From positions 1-64,000 of the forward strand of contig NZ_BCMQ01000012.1 of assembly GCF_001485415.1 (NCBI RefSeq): 64,000 nucleotides of DNA, read 5' to 3'. Position 1 is the stretch's first letter. Each line of letters starts with the position of its first letter. The position numbers were made by a program, and so were the translations under genes. This stretch comes from Myroides odoratimimus. Lineage in GTDB: Bacteria; Bacteroidota; Bacteroidia; Flavobacteriales; Flavobacteriaceae. A model generated the notes under the pieces. The model ran no database searches. It saw only the letters and a list, made by a program, of their open reading frames with translations, and was not told where the DNA came from. Below are positions 1 to 8,843 of the stretch, in pieces.

Positions 1-1
1 T

Positions 2-403
2 GAAATGCAAAAAAGTAAAACTTTACTTGAACAAGGACACATTGAACAGGGAACCTTTAATTTTATTGAAAAAGTTGCCTTTGGAAAAGGTAGTTGGTAT
101 TCTGTTTTTGATCAAAGAGCCAGAAATACAATGACAGCTAGTTACACTACTTGGCTTGATCAAGCTAATGATCCTGAAAGATTAAATATAAAACCAGAGA
201 ACCTTAATCAATTTAGTGGTAAAATAACACTTATTACAGGGTCAGATTCTATCTTAGTATATACAGCTGTTGCAAAAACAATAAAACAGAAAGTTAATTC
301 AATAGAATTACAGACTATTCAAGGTGCAGGTCATGGAGGACTTATTTCTCATCCTATACAAACTGCTGATTTGATTAGTAAACATTTAGAACAACTAAAA
401 TAA
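2..403 (+). CDS. alpha/beta hydrolase, 3' part only
   Basis: C-terminal 133 or so residues of a protein whose start lies left of the window; the frame is open to base 2, so the first internal Met is not a credible start. The segment holds the last part of an alpha/beta hydrolase fold: a strand followed by the likely acid residue in TGSDSILVY, then the likely catalytic His in GAGHGGLISHP near the C-terminus. The nucleophile elbow would be upstream and is not visible, so the substrate cannot be inferred. A Crp/Fnr regulator follows 57 bp downstream on the same strand. Confidence 0.7.
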   Translation, partial: EMQKSKTLLEQGHIEQGTFNFIEKVAFGKGSWYSVFDQRARNTMTASYTTWLDQANDPERLNIKPENLNQFSGKITLITGSDSILVYTAVAKTIKQKVNSIELQTIQGAGHGGLISHPIQTADLISKHLEQLK

Positions 404-459
404 TAAACTTATGTAACTTTACTTTACAAGAACTTATATCCTAAACAAAAGTAAATCAC

Positions 460-1026
460 ATGAATAATACTCTTAAGGCACAAATAGAGCAAGTAATCTC
501 CCTAACAGACAAGGATTTTGATTTTATCTTGTCTTGTTTTGTGTTTAAAAAATATAAGAAACATCAATTTTTAATTCAAGAAGGAGAACCTGTCCCCTAT
601 TTGTTCTTTATTGATACAGGTCTATTAAAGCTTGTTTTTACTGACAATAATGCTAAAGAGCATATTCTAGACTTTGCAATGGAAGGCTGGTGGGAAACGG
701 ATCTAAAAGCATTCTACAACCAATCTCTAGCAAGCATGAGTTTAGAATGTATTGAAGATACGCAGGTCTATGCTTTAGATTTAGAAGGATATAATAGACT
801 AAGAAAAGAACTTCCTGTAATAAATGAATTCTTTTTAGATAAAACGCATAAGGGATTTATTGCAGGACAACAACGTATTTTATCCATGATGAAAAACAAT
901 ACTGCAGAGCGGTTCTTTGAACTTCAAGAGCGTTTTCCTGGTATTATGCAACGTGTGCCAAAATCTCTATTAGCTGCATATCTTGGTGTCTCAAGAGAAA
1001 CACTAAGCCGATTAGATTTAAAGTGA
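460..1026 (+). CDS. Crp/Fnr family transcriptional regulator
   Basis: 188 aa. The N-terminal half is a cyclic-nucleotide-binding-type beta barrel (hydrophobic strands around residues 30-110). The C-terminus is a short helix-turn-helix with the typical LLAAYLGVSRETLSRL recognition segment at about residues 170-185. It lacks the Arg/Ser phosphate-binding cassette of true cAMP receptors, as is usual for the many small Crp-like regulators of Bacteroidota, so the ligand is unknown. The 14-mer GTAACTTTACTTTA lies upstream at 413-426 and is repeated exactly before the second Crp-like gene at 7345. ATG start chosen; the neighbouring hydrolase fragment and RidA-like gene are on the same strand. Confidence 0.85.
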   Translation: MNNTLKAQIEQVISLTDKDFDFILSCFVFKKYKKHQFLIQEGEPVPYLFFIDTGLLKLVFTDNNAKEHILDFAMEGWWETDLKAFYNQSLASMSLECIEDTQVYALDLEGYNRLRKELPVINEFFLDKTHKGFIAGQQRILSMMKNNTAERFFELQERFPGIMQRVPKSLLAAYLGVSRETLSRLDLK

Positions 1027-1117
1027 TCTACCTCACTTTTTATTTGTGATATAGCTCAACTACTGATTTAAGTGTTTAGTTGCAAATTTGCGCTATAACT
1101 TAAAATAAAAATGCAAG

Positions 1118-1507
1118 ATGATAAAAACAGCTATTAATCCTTGGCAATGGCAATCTCAGCGCAACTACGCTCAAGCAATAGAAGTTAAAAATGCTCAAAG
1201 TACATTATACTGCTCTGGTCAAGTAGCCATTGACACTAATGGAGTTTCAAGTAATGCTGATATGGAAACTCAGCTTCTACTCTCTATTAAAAACTTAGAA
1301 GAGGTAATTAAAACAGCAAATTACTCCCTTGAAGGCATTGTTAGATTAAATATCTATACTACTTCTACCACTGAGCTTATGCAACACTTTCCTATTTTAC
1401 AAGAGTGGCTTGTTAAACACAAAATCGAGCAAGCAACAACAGTACTTGAGGTAAAAGGATTATTTGAAAATCTAACAGTAGAACTTGAGGCTACAGTTGT
1501 AAAATAA
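1118..1507 (+). CDS. RidA family protein
   Basis: 129 aa, the usual length for the YjgF/YER057c/UK114 (RidA) family. Family hallmarks are an early SGQVA segment and a C-terminal VELEA strand. Canonical RidA enamine/imine deaminases carry an Arg in the segment before the last strands (ARS in E. coli); here the equivalent reads QATTV, so the catalytic Arg seems absent. This places the protein with the non-deaminase Rid subgroups, whose roles vary. The substrate cannot be stated. A strong bidirectional terminator separates it from the convergent LysR gene. Confidence 0.85.
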   Translation: MIKTAINPWQWQSQRNYAQAIEVKNAQSTLYCSGQVAIDTNGVSSNADMETQLLLSIKNLEEVIKTANYSLEGIVRLNIYTTSTTELMQHFPILQEWLVKHKIEQATTVLEVKGLFENLTVELEATVVK

Positions 1508-1514
1508 TACTTAT

Positions 1515-1546
1515 AAGCTGATGCTATGGAATTATAGCATCAGCTT
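1515..1546. terminator. bidirectional terminator between ridA-like and lysR-like genes
   Basis: 13-bp perfect inverted repeat (AAGCTGATGCTAT and its complement) with a 6-nt loop, followed by a run of T on the plus strand. It sits 7 bp after the plus-strand stop and just before the end of the convergent gene. Confidence 0.85.
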
Positions 1547-1548
1547 TT

Positions 1549-2421
1549 TTATAGTGTTAAGTCTTGTTTATACATATAAATAAAACTTTGAAGCGCTTTT
1601 GAAGGAGCTTTGTCTTTTCTATAGACAAGTAAAGTAGTCATCGTTCCTAATTGTTTACTAAGAGGATAGGTACATATATTTCTATTTTGATAGTACTGAG
1701 ATATAATCTCCTCAGGAAGCAAACTAATACCTAGTCCTGCCTCTACAAAGTTTATAATCCCTTCTATAGAATTAAGCTCAATACTCTTATAATTATGAAC
1801 ACCTTTATGAGTAAACCACGACTCTAAGCGCTCTCTGAAAATACAACCGTTATCAAATACAATACTCTTTAAGGGTTCTTGTGTAACTAATTTATTTAAG
1901 CTTGGTTGCTTTGAAGATGCTAGAATAACAAGCTGTTCGTCTTTGATCTTAATTTTCTCAAGTCCACTAGTATTCAGTGGTGCTGAGACAAAAGCAGCAT
2001 CAAGTTTATAGTTTAAAACATCAGCGATTAGTACATCCCTGTCTGCTGATTTAAACTCTAAATCAATGTTTGGATATTTCTGTGCAAAAGAAAGTAGTAT
2101 CTCAGGTGCTTTTAAAGCCATAGTGGTCTCCATACATCCAATGGTTAAATGTCCAGTTATTACATCACTACTTTTAATCTCATTTTTAGCCTCTTCAACC
2201 AAGTGCTGAATTTGCTTGGCGTAATGCATTAATATCTTTCCTTCTTCTGTTAAGTCAACTCTTCGCGAGGTTCTTGAAAACAGTCTGGTATCAAATTCCT
2301 CTTCCAAGCTTTTAATTCTTGCTGTAACATTAGATTGAACAGTAAACATTAGATCAGCAGCTTTGGTAAAGCTACCACTCTCCGCTACAGCTTCAAATAT
2401 TTTTAAATCGTTTGTATTCAT
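1549..2421 (-). CDS. LysR family transcriptional regulator
   Basis: 290 aa, normal family length. The N-terminal winged helix-turn-helix is at residues 1-60 (NDLKIFEAVAESGSFTKAADLM, then ARIKSLEEEFDTRLFSR). The type 2 periplasmic-binding-like effector domain runs from about residue 90 to 285 (GHLTIGCMETT; GLGISLLPEE). It is divergent from the hydrolase at 2513 with a 91-bp shared intergenic region, the classic LysR arrangement, so it probably controls the hydrolase/oxidoreductase pair 2513-4493. The effector is unknown. Confidence 0.9.
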   Translation of the reverse strand: MNTNDLKIFEAVAESGSFTKAADLMFTVQSNVTARIKSLEEEFDTRLFSRTSRRVDLTEEGKILMHYAKQIQHLVEEAKNEIKSSDVITGHLTIGCMETTMALKAPEILLSFAQKYPNIDLEFKSADRDVLIADVLNYKLDAAFVSAPLNTSGLEKIKIKDEQLVILASSKQPSLNKLVTQEPLKSIVFDNGCIFRERLESWFTHKGVHNYKSIELNSIEGIINFVEAGLGISLLPEEIISQYYQNRNICTYPLSKQLGTMTTLLVYRKDKAPSKALQSFIYMYKQDLTL

Positions 2422-2512
2422 TTTAATATCACTTTTTATGATTTATAAAATCACAATTAATCGTTTTTAGTAATCAAATATCCGACATATTTTTGACAAA
2501 CAAAACAACAAG

Positions 2513-3490
2513 ATGAAAAACAAAATAACAAAACTACTCGTTGCTACACTATTAACCTTTGGTGTTTCTAGTATAACAAGCACTTATGCACAATCAAATT
2601 TAATTTCAAAAAATAAAATCATGGAAAACCATTCAATTCACTATCGCTTTATTAAAGTTCAGGGATTAAATATCTTCTATAGAGAAGCAGGAAACCCTGA
2701 TAAACCTACTCTTCTACTTTTACATGGATACCCTACATCTTCGCATATGTTTAGAAACTTAATCCCAATTCTAAGTAAACAGTATCATATCATAGCGCCT
2801 GACTTACCCGGTTTTGGTTTTTCTGACGCTCCAGATCACAAAGCATTTGATTATACGTTTGATCATCTTGCTAAGATCATGCAATCTTTTATTGAGCAAG
2901 TACAACTAAAACAATTTGCGTTATATGTGTTTGACTATGGAGCTCCTGTTGGGTTTCGATTAGCTATGAATAACCCAGAAAAAATAACTGCACTTATCTC
3001 TCAAAATGGAAATGCCTATAAGGAAGGACTAAGTACGGAGTGGGATCCAATACAACGTTATTGGCGAGATTCTTCGGATGCAAACCGAAAAGCACTACAT
3101 GGTTTTGTTGCCAAAGAAGCGATCTGGTTTCAATATCACCAAGGAGTTCAAGATTCTTCTTTAATTGCTCCTGAAGCCTACACTCTTGATCAAAAGTTTT
3201 TAGATAGACCAGGAAATATTGAAATTCAATTAGACCTAGTTAAAGATTATCAAACAAATGTAGCGCTATACCCTAAATTTCAAGAGTACTTTAGAACTTA
3301 TCAGCCAAAAACCTTACTTGTTTGGGGAGATAAGGATCCTTATTTCTTACCTGAAGGAGCTAAAGCTTACAAAAAGGATTTACCAAATGCTACTTTAAAA
3401 TTCTATGATACAGGTCACTTCGCTTTAGAAACTCATGTAAATGAGATTGGAAATGAGATCCTTGAATTTTTAAATAACCTATCAAATTAA
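2513..3490 (+). CDS. secreted alpha/beta hydrolase, epoxide hydrolase/haloalkane dehalogenase type
   Basis: 325 aa. Residues 1-26 form a signal peptide ending in an A-x-A-like TYAQ, implying export. The hydrolase core has the oxyanion HGYP motif at 71-74, PDLPGFGFSDAP, and the nucleophile elbow VFDYGAPVG. That elbow puts Asp (D141) at the nucleophile position rather than Ser, as in epoxide hydrolases and dehalogenases. The probable catalytic His is in TGHFALETH near residue 304. It lies 25 bp before the oxidoreductase at 3516 and divergent from the LysR regulator. Which of the Asp-nucleophile activities it has cannot be decided from sequence alone. Confidence 0.85.
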   Translation: MKNKITKLLVATLLTFGVSSITSTYAQSNLISKNKIMENHSIHYRFIKVQGLNIFYREAGNPDKPTLLLLHGYPTSSHMFRNLIPILSKQYHIIAPDLPGFGFSDAPDHKAFDYTFDHLAKIMQSFIEQVQLKQFALYVFDYGAPVGFRLAMNNPEKITALISQNGNAYKEGLSTEWDPIQRYWRDSSDANRKALHGFVAKEAIWFQYHQGVQDSSLIAPEAYTLDQKFLDRPGNIEIQLDLVKDYQTNVALYPKFQEYFRTYQPKTLLVWGDKDPYFLPEGAKAYKKDLPNATLKFYDTGHFALETHVNEIGNEILEFLNNLSN

Positions 3491-3515
3491 TTTATAAACA
3501 CAAAAACAACATATA

Positions 3516-4493
3516 ATGAAAGCAGCCATATTAGAAGAATTTGGGCCAGTTACTAACTTTATAGTAAAAGAAGTACCAATAACAAAACCAAAATTTAAAG
3601 AAGTACTAGTTAAAGTACTTGCCACATCAATTAATCCTTTAGATTATCAAGTACGTCGAGGGGATTACAAAAATGAATTATCTCTACCTGTTATCACAGG
3701 TCATGATGTCTCAGGAGTAATTGTAGAACTTGGTCAAGGAGTTGAAAATTTTAAAGTTGGAGATCAGGTATACTACTCTCCTGAAATTTTTAATGGCCCA
3801 GGAAGTTACGCCCAGTATCACTGCGCTCATGAATCTATTATTGCTTTAAAACCAAAAAACATTAGCCATTTACAGGCTGCTACCCTTCCTTTAGCTGCTG
3901 GTACAGCATGGGAAATGCTAGTAACTAGAGCTCAGCTTAAAATCAATCAAACCATTTTAATTCACGGAGGAGCTGGCGGGGTTGGAATACCAACGATTCA
4001 AATCGCCAAGGCTATGGGAGCAACAGTGTTTACAACAGCAAGAGAAGTACATCACGACTTTTTACGTGAACTAGGAGCAGACTATGTAATTGATTACACT
4101 AAGGAGAACTATATTGATCATATCAATGAACTAACCCATAATAAAGGAGTCGATGTAATTATTGATACCATTGGTGGAACAACACTTACTGATAGTGGAA
4201 AAGTCTTAAGTCAACTTGGTCAAGTAGTTACCCTAGTTGATATTTCTCAGCCACAAAATCTTATTGAAGCTTGGGGCAAAAATGCAACCTATCACTTTGT
4301 CTTTACAAGACAAAACAGAAATAAACTAGATGAACTTACCAAACTTGTTGAACAAGGAAAACTAAAACCGATTGTAACTAAAGTATTTTCTTTAGAAGAC
4401 ATTGGTAAAGCACATGATTTACTTGAAACAAGGTCTAGTGATAAAGACTTCTATGGTAAGATTGCCATAGATATTGAACATCAAATTCTTTAA
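3516..4493 (+). CDS. NADP-dependent quinone oxidoreductase-like protein (zinc-independent MDR)
   Basis: 325 aa medium-chain dehydrogenase/reductase. N-terminal GroES-like domain (SINPLDYQVRRGDY, ITGHDVSGVI), then a Rossmann fold with HGGAGGVGIPTIQIAKAMGA at about 150-170. No catalytic or structural zinc cysteines are present, so it belongs to the quinone reductase/enoyl reductase branch. It is co-directional with and 25 bp after the hydrolase, and the two probably form an operon under the divergent LysR protein. A second member of the same family is encoded at 55591. Confidence 0.88.
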   Translation: MKAAILEEFGPVTNFIVKEVPITKPKFKEVLVKVLATSINPLDYQVRRGDYKNELSLPVITGHDVSGVIVELGQGVENFKVGDQVYYSPEIFNGPGSYAQYHCAHESIIALKPKNISHLQAATLPLAAGTAWEMLVTRAQLKINQTILIHGGAGGVGIPTIQIAKAMGATVFTTAREVHHDFLRELGADYVIDYTKENYIDHINELTHNKGVDVIIDTIGGTTLTDSGKVLSQLGQVVTLVDISQPQNLIEAWGKNATYHFVFTRQNRNKLDELTKLVEQGKLKPIVTKVFSLEDIGKAHDLLETRSSDKDFYGKIAIDIEHQIL

Positions 4494-4513
4494 TTATAAA
4501 GGTTATTCTTTTA

Positions 4514-4548
4514 ATAGCAGATAATTTAATTTATTTGCTATTTTTTTT
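4514..4548. terminator. terminator downstream of the oxidoreductase
   Basis: AATAGCA pairs with TGCTATT across an AT-rich arm, followed by eight T on the plus strand. It lies between the convergent oxidoreductase and AraC genes. Confidence 0.65.
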
Positions 4549-5490
4549 AAATACACTTGGTACTGTATCAAAAGTCTTTTTAAATACTCGATGAAAATGT
4601 TGTGAATGTGAAAACCCCAACTCATAAGCAATTTCAGAGATCGTCTTATCAGTATCTTGTAATAATATCTTAGCCTTACTCATTCTTACATTTTGTAAGT
4701 AATTAGTCATAGACATTCCATAAAGCTGCTTAAAACCTTTCTTTAGTTTATATTCATTTAGTCCACTTGTTTTAGACAAAGTAGTAATACAGATTGGATT
4801 ATACAGATTTTGCTCAATAAGTGAAGCTACTCTATGTAGTTTTTCAACATCCTGTCTTTGAAATAAATTCTCTTTTGTTTGTTTTGTTTTTGTAAACAAA
4901 AGCTCTATTTGCTCACAAAAAACTTGATTAACTGTAGATTCAAAATAAAGTCTATGTAGTTTATCAGAAATAGGGCTATCCCATAAATTCCTTAAAAGGT
5001 AAAGTAAGCGTTTTGATAGTCTTGCATCATGTCCGTGTTTAACCCAAGGTGCTTTTAGGTTTATTTGATTAAAGTATAAAGGAGTTAAGCTTAATAATCT
5101 AGTAAAATACTCTAATTTCAAATAAATACTAATAAACTGGTACTCTCCTTGACCGATTAATTGATTGGTTTCCTTCTTTAAAGGATTGTACAGCCAATTA
5201 TGAGATCCCTGAGGGTAAACCAATTGATCAAACAAGCCTTCTTGAGATTGAATAAAACTGCCCTTTACAACAAAATTAAACTCAACTAGTCCTTCTCTAT
5301 TTATATGTGACCATAACAAAGTGTCTTCCTTAGTACTAAACTGAGTATCTGTAATAATGAAATTAGTTCCTTGGTAGATTTTCATTGTACCTTGCTTATC
5401 CCCTATGTCAAACAAAAGATCAAAAAACTTTCCACGCTGATGAAACTTAATTAAGTCCTGATAATTAATATTTTGCTTTTTTTCTTTCAA
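4531..5490 (-). CDS. AraC family transcriptional regulator
   Basis: 319 aa. The last ~100 residues are a double helix-turn-helix (ITTLSKTSGLNEYKLKKGF; then TISEIAYELGFSHSQHFHRVFKK). The N-terminal part has no recognisable sensor motif. The frame opens with a TTG codon (5488-5490) and no ATG is available close by, so the start is TTG or lies elsewhere; the first clear ATG is internal, at the MKIYQG segment. It is divergent from the FAD monooxygenase at 5592 across about 100 bp and is its likely regulator. Confidence 0.85.
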   Translation of the reverse strand: MKEKKQNINYQDLIKFHQRGKFFDLLFDIGDKQGTMKIYQGTNFIITDTQFSTKEDTLLWSHINREGLVEFNFVVKGSFIQSQEGLFDQLVYPQGSHNWLYNPLKKETNQLIGQGEYQFISIYLKLEYFTRLLSLTPLYFNQINLKAPWVKHGHDARLSKRLLYLLRNLWDSPISDKLHRLYFESTVNQVFCEQIELLFTKTKQTKENLFQRQDVEKLHRVASLIEQNLYNPICITTLSKTSGLNEYKLKKGFKQLYGMSMTNYLQNVRMSKAKILLQDTDKTISEIAYELGFSHSQHFHRVFKKTFDTVPSVFKKNSK

Positions 5491-5591
5491 TGCTTTACTT
5501 GTTATATCATTTAAAAAACTGGTACAATTTAATCCTTTTTGTGCACAAATTCTCTTTGTAAAACAAGGAGATTTGTAACAAAATAAAAAAG

Positions 5592-7205
5592 ATGGAAAAC
5601 ATAAATAAACCTAATAAAACTTCTGTTCTAATCATAGGTGGAGGAATTACTGGTCTAACAGCAGCACTACTTTTAGAGCGTTGTAATATAGATTTTATTC
5701 TGGTTGAAAAACACAAAACAACTTCTATTTTACCAAGGGCAAGAACAATTGATATTCGAACAATGGAAATATACAGAGAGCTTGGGCTATCAGAAAATCT
5801 ACGTGAAGCTGGAAAAGAACTTGCTCCTTCTTGGGGTATATTAAGAGGAAATAACTTAAAAGATGCTTTGGCTGAGACTGATTCCAAAATCATAGGTAAA
5901 ATAACCTATCCTAGTGAGCTTGAAAATTTAAAACATTTAGGAGAAAAATCACCTGAAATAGGTTGTCGTTGTACCCAAGATTTAAGCGAAAAGGTATTAT
6001 TTGATAAACTTATAGATAACAAACAAGACCTTCGTTTCTATCATCAAATGCTAAGTTTTAAACAACATGGTAATACAACTACATCTATTATTCAAAATAG
6101 AAAAACAGGTGATCAGTATACAATTGAGGCTCAATACATCATTGCAGCTGATGGAGCAAATAGCCCCACTAGAAAGCAACTTAATATTGCAACCTATGGT
6201 AATGGTTCTTGGACTAATCTATTAAACATTTACTTTAAAGCAGATTTATCCGCAATCGTAAAAGGAAAAGAATTTAGTCAGCTCCTTATAGATACAGAAG
6301 AAATTACAGGTTTTTTATTGTCTATAAACAATAAAAACAAATGGGCTTTTCACTTAAAATATAACCTTGAAAAGCAAAATAGTGATAGTTTCACACCTGA
6401 AAATATACTTTCTATTTTATATAAAGTACTTGGTTATTCTGACATTGAAATAAGTGTTTTAAATCTCTCACCTTGGCAACTAACAGTTAGAATTGCCAAA
6501 GAAATAGCTAAGGGAAATGTTTTTATAGTGGGAGATGCAGCCCATACAATGACTCCTTATGCAGGTAAAGGTGCTAGTGCTGGAATTCAGGATGTACACA
6601 ATCTTATTTGGAAGCTAAAACAAGTTCTAGAAGGTAAAGCAAATAAAAAATTACTTAACACCTATGATATTGAAAGGCAAAACGTAGGAGCTTTTTACGC
6701 AAATCTATCTGGTGAGCTAGCCGATGATAATGGCCTTGTAAGAGATAAACTATTACTTGAAAAAGGAAATCTATTAATAGGTCTTCCTGATTATAGTTAC
6801 AATTCAACAGCTATTAATAACAAACAAGAACTACCTACTGAATTTATATCAGGGATCTCGTACACAGGAGTCATAGGTACACGTCTACCCCATATGTGGT
6901 TAGATAAACAGCAAACTGTATCTACTCTAGACTGGATTAACTATAAATTTACCCTTATAGTTAATCAATATTCAGATTACTGGATTCAAGCTTGGGCAGA
7001 AACAAAACAAGAACTAAACATAGATATTGAGTTACATCATTTTTTAAATTCTACTGTCTTAGATAAGTGGACTAAGCTAACCAATTCAACATTATCTGAC
7101 GCTATACTAGTGCGTCCTGATGGTTTTGTAGCAGCGAGATTATCCACTAATGATCCAGAACATAATCTATTAAATTGTCTCAAAGAAATACTTAGTATAA
7201 AGTAG
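5592..7205 (+). CDS. FAD-dependent aromatic-ring monooxygenase (PheA/TfdB type)
   Basis: 537 aa, usual length for single-component flavoprotein hydroxylases. It shows the three family signatures: the GxGxxG FAD motif (IIGGGITGLTAALLLE, residues 13-28), the DG motif (IAADGANSPTRK, about 185-197) and the GD motif (VFIVGDAAHTMTPYAGKG, about 310-327). The C-terminus is a degenerate thioredoxin-like domain. Such enzymes hydroxylate phenolic or polyketide aromatics, and some (TetX-like) inactivate antibiotics; the substrate is not evident here. It is divergent from an AraC regulator and closed by a strong terminator. Confidence 0.88.
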   Translation: MENINKPNKTSVLIIGGGITGLTAALLLERCNIDFILVEKHKTTSILPRARTIDIRTMEIYRELGLSENLREAGKELAPSWGILRGNNLKDALAETDSKIIGKITYPSELENLKHLGEKSPEIGCRCTQDLSEKVLFDKLIDNKQDLRFYHQMLSFKQHGNTTTSIIQNRKTGDQYTIEAQYIIAADGANSPTRKQLNIATYGNGSWTNLLNIYFKADLSAIVKGKEFSQLLIDTEEITGFLLSINNKNKWAFHLKYNLEKQNSDSFTPENILSILYKVLGYSDIEISVLNLSPWQLTVRIAKEIAKGNVFIVGDAAHTMTPYAGKGASAGIQDVHNLIWKLKQVLEGKANKKLLNTYDIERQNVGAFYANLSGELADDNGLVRDKLLLEKGNLLIGLPDYSYNSTAINNKQELPTEFISGISYTGVIGTRLPHMWLDKQQTVSTLDWINYKFTLIVNQYSDYWIQAWAETKQELNIDIELHHFLNSTVLDKWTKLTNSTLSDAILVRPDGFVAARLSTNDPEHNLLNCLKEILSIK

Positions 7206-7255
7206 CCTTTGAATACACTAATCTAAGTCCCCATTAAACAAACAACAAATCCTTT

Positions 7256-7300
7256 CACTCCAATAAACATTATTTATAGTTTATTGGAGTGATTTTTTTA
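7256..7300 (+). terminator. rho-independent terminator after the monooxygenase
   Basis: 13-bp stem (CACTCCAATAAAC with its complement), 10-nt loop, then a GATTTTTTTA tail. Confidence 0.85.
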
Positions 7301-7344
7301 TATACAATATACTTCATCTAACAAGAAGTAGTAACTTTACTTTA

Positions 7345-7899
7345 ATGGAACAACTCATCAACTTTTTAAGCCAATTCACAGATTTTAGCGAATCTCAATT
7401 AAACCTTATTTCAAGTAAGTCCTTACTAGTTCAACTAAATAAAGATGATCATTTTATTGAATCAGGTAAAGTTTTAAAACAGTTTGGTTTTATAGTAGAA
7501 GGTATCTTTAGAATCTACTATTACAATGATAAAGGACAAGAAATCACTAAAATATTTTTAGAGGAAAATCACTTAATTTCTAACCTAAAAGAAAATGTTT
7601 CTACAGAATATATACAAGCAGCTACCTCTTGTGAGTTACTTGTGTTTTCAAATAAAGGCTGGAACGAAATTCTTTTAGAAATTCCACAGTTAGAGCATAT
7701 CATTCAAGAAATAAACAGACAGGCTCTTGTTGAAAAACTAAAGCGAGTAAGCCCTTTAATTTCTCAAGATGCAACCACTAGATACTTAGAGTTTTTAGAA
7801 AAATATCCAACACTTGTCAATCGTATACCTCTTTCTTACATTGCTTCATATCTTGGTATTACGCAGCAATCTTTAAGTAGAATTCGAAAAAACATATAG
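7345..7899 (+). CDS. Crp/Fnr family transcriptional regulator (second paralogue)
   Basis: 184 aa. The N-terminal beta-barrel sensor is at about residues 20-110, and the C-terminal helix-turn-helix reads LSYIASYLGITQQSLSRIRK. It is a paralogue of the 460-1026 gene by length and architecture. The 14-mer GTAACTTTACTTTA at 7331-7344 directly abuts the start codon and contains a TAACTTTA that resembles the -7 element, so transcription may begin very close to the ATG. A short-chain dehydrogenase follows 83 bp downstream and may be its target. Confidence 0.87.
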   Translation: MEQLINFLSQFTDFSESQLNLISSKSLLVQLNKDDHFIESGKVLKQFGFIVEGIFRIYYYNDKGQEITKIFLEENHLISNLKENVSTEYIQAATSCELLVFSNKGWNEILLEIPQLEHIIQEINRQALVEKLKRVSPLISQDATTRYLEFLEKYPTLVNRIPLSYIASYLGITQQSLSRIRKNI

Positions 7900-7982
7900 T
7901 TTCGTTTCTTTTTACCATATGGTAAATCCGTTGTTTTTTTATCTCTTAATCTTTGTAGGGTAATTAAAAAACAACTTAAGAA

Positions 7983-8783
7983 ATGACACAAACAATTTTA
8001 ATAACAGGAGCCTCTTCTGGTTTAGGAAAAGAAACAGCTAAACTATTTGCAAGTAAAGGATGGAGAGTGATTGCTACTATGCGTCAACCTGAAAAAGAGA
8101 CAGAACTAAGTCAACTACCAAATGTTCATCTTTTAAAATTAGATCTTACAAATCCTGCTCAAATCATTGAAGCAGCAAAAAAAGCAGAAGAAATAGCACC
8201 TATTGACGTGTTACTTAATAATGCAGCTTATGGACTTATTGGTCCTTTTGAAGGAATAACAGATGATCAATTATCTCAACAAATAAATACTAACTTTTTA
8301 GGTACTTTACTCGTTACAAAGGCATTCTTGCCTTATTTCAGAACTCGTAAACAAGGAACTATTTTAACTGTTACTTCTTCAACAGCAAACATCTCCTACC
8401 CTTTTGTTTCAGTTTACGCTGCTACAAAATCAGCTTTACAGAACTGGACAGAAGGAATGAGTTACGAGTTAAGTCAATTTGGTATTAAGATTAAAACTAT
8501 TGTTCCTGCCTATATGCAGACAAGCTTTGGAAGCAATGCTCAAATTGCTTCGCATCCGGATTATGAAACGCTATTTAATCAGTACTTAATAGCAATGAAA
8601 CAAGATTCAAGTGCTACACGTGATATACCAGAAGATATTGCAGCTGTAATCTATCAAACAGTCATAGAAGATAAAGATCAACTTCACTATACAGCTGGTG
8701 ATCTAGCTACTAAAGAGTATGATTGGCTTAAAAAAGAAGGTATTGAAACAGTAATGCATACCATGCAAAAACGATACTTTTAA
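7983..8783 (+). CDS. short-chain dehydrogenase/reductase (SDR)
   Basis: 266 aa classical-type SDR. NAD(P)-binding TGASSGLG at residues 8-15; NNAA at 79-82; catalytic triad Ser around 132, Tyr145 and Lys149 in YAATK. The C-terminal part (about 190-266) is longer than in minimal SDRs and resembles those annotated only as SDR family oxidoreductases. The substrate is unknown. It follows a Crp-like regulator on the same strand and ends at a strong terminator. Confidence 0.9.
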   Translation: MTQTILITGASSGLGKETAKLFASKGWRVIATMRQPEKETELSQLPNVHLLKLDLTNPAQIIEAAKKAEEIAPIDVLLNNAAYGLIGPFEGITDDQLSQQINTNFLGTLLVTKAFLPYFRTRKQGTILTVTSSTANISYPFVSVYAATKSALQNWTEGMSYELSQFGIKIKTIVPAYMQTSFGSNAQIASHPDYETLFNQYLIAMKQDSSATRDIPEDIAAVIYQTVIEDKDQLHYTAGDLATKEYDWLKKEGIETVMHTMQKRYF

Positions 8784-8808
8784 ATCTCTTACTAACTAAT
8801 CAGAATAT

Positions 8809-8838
8809 AAAAACCGTAACCTAGTTGTTACGGTTTTT
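8809..8838. terminator. bidirectional terminator
   Basis: Perfect stem AAAACCGTAAC with its complement around loop CTAGTT, flanked by A and T runs. It serves the convergent SDR and flavoprotein genes. Confidence 0.85.
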
Positions 8839-8843
8839 ATTTA

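Noticed and set aside
5507..5893. 128-aa minus-strand ORF overlapping the start of the FAD monooxygenase gene
   Set aside because: It lies antisense to a well-supported flavoprotein and has no family features; coding-strand shadow.
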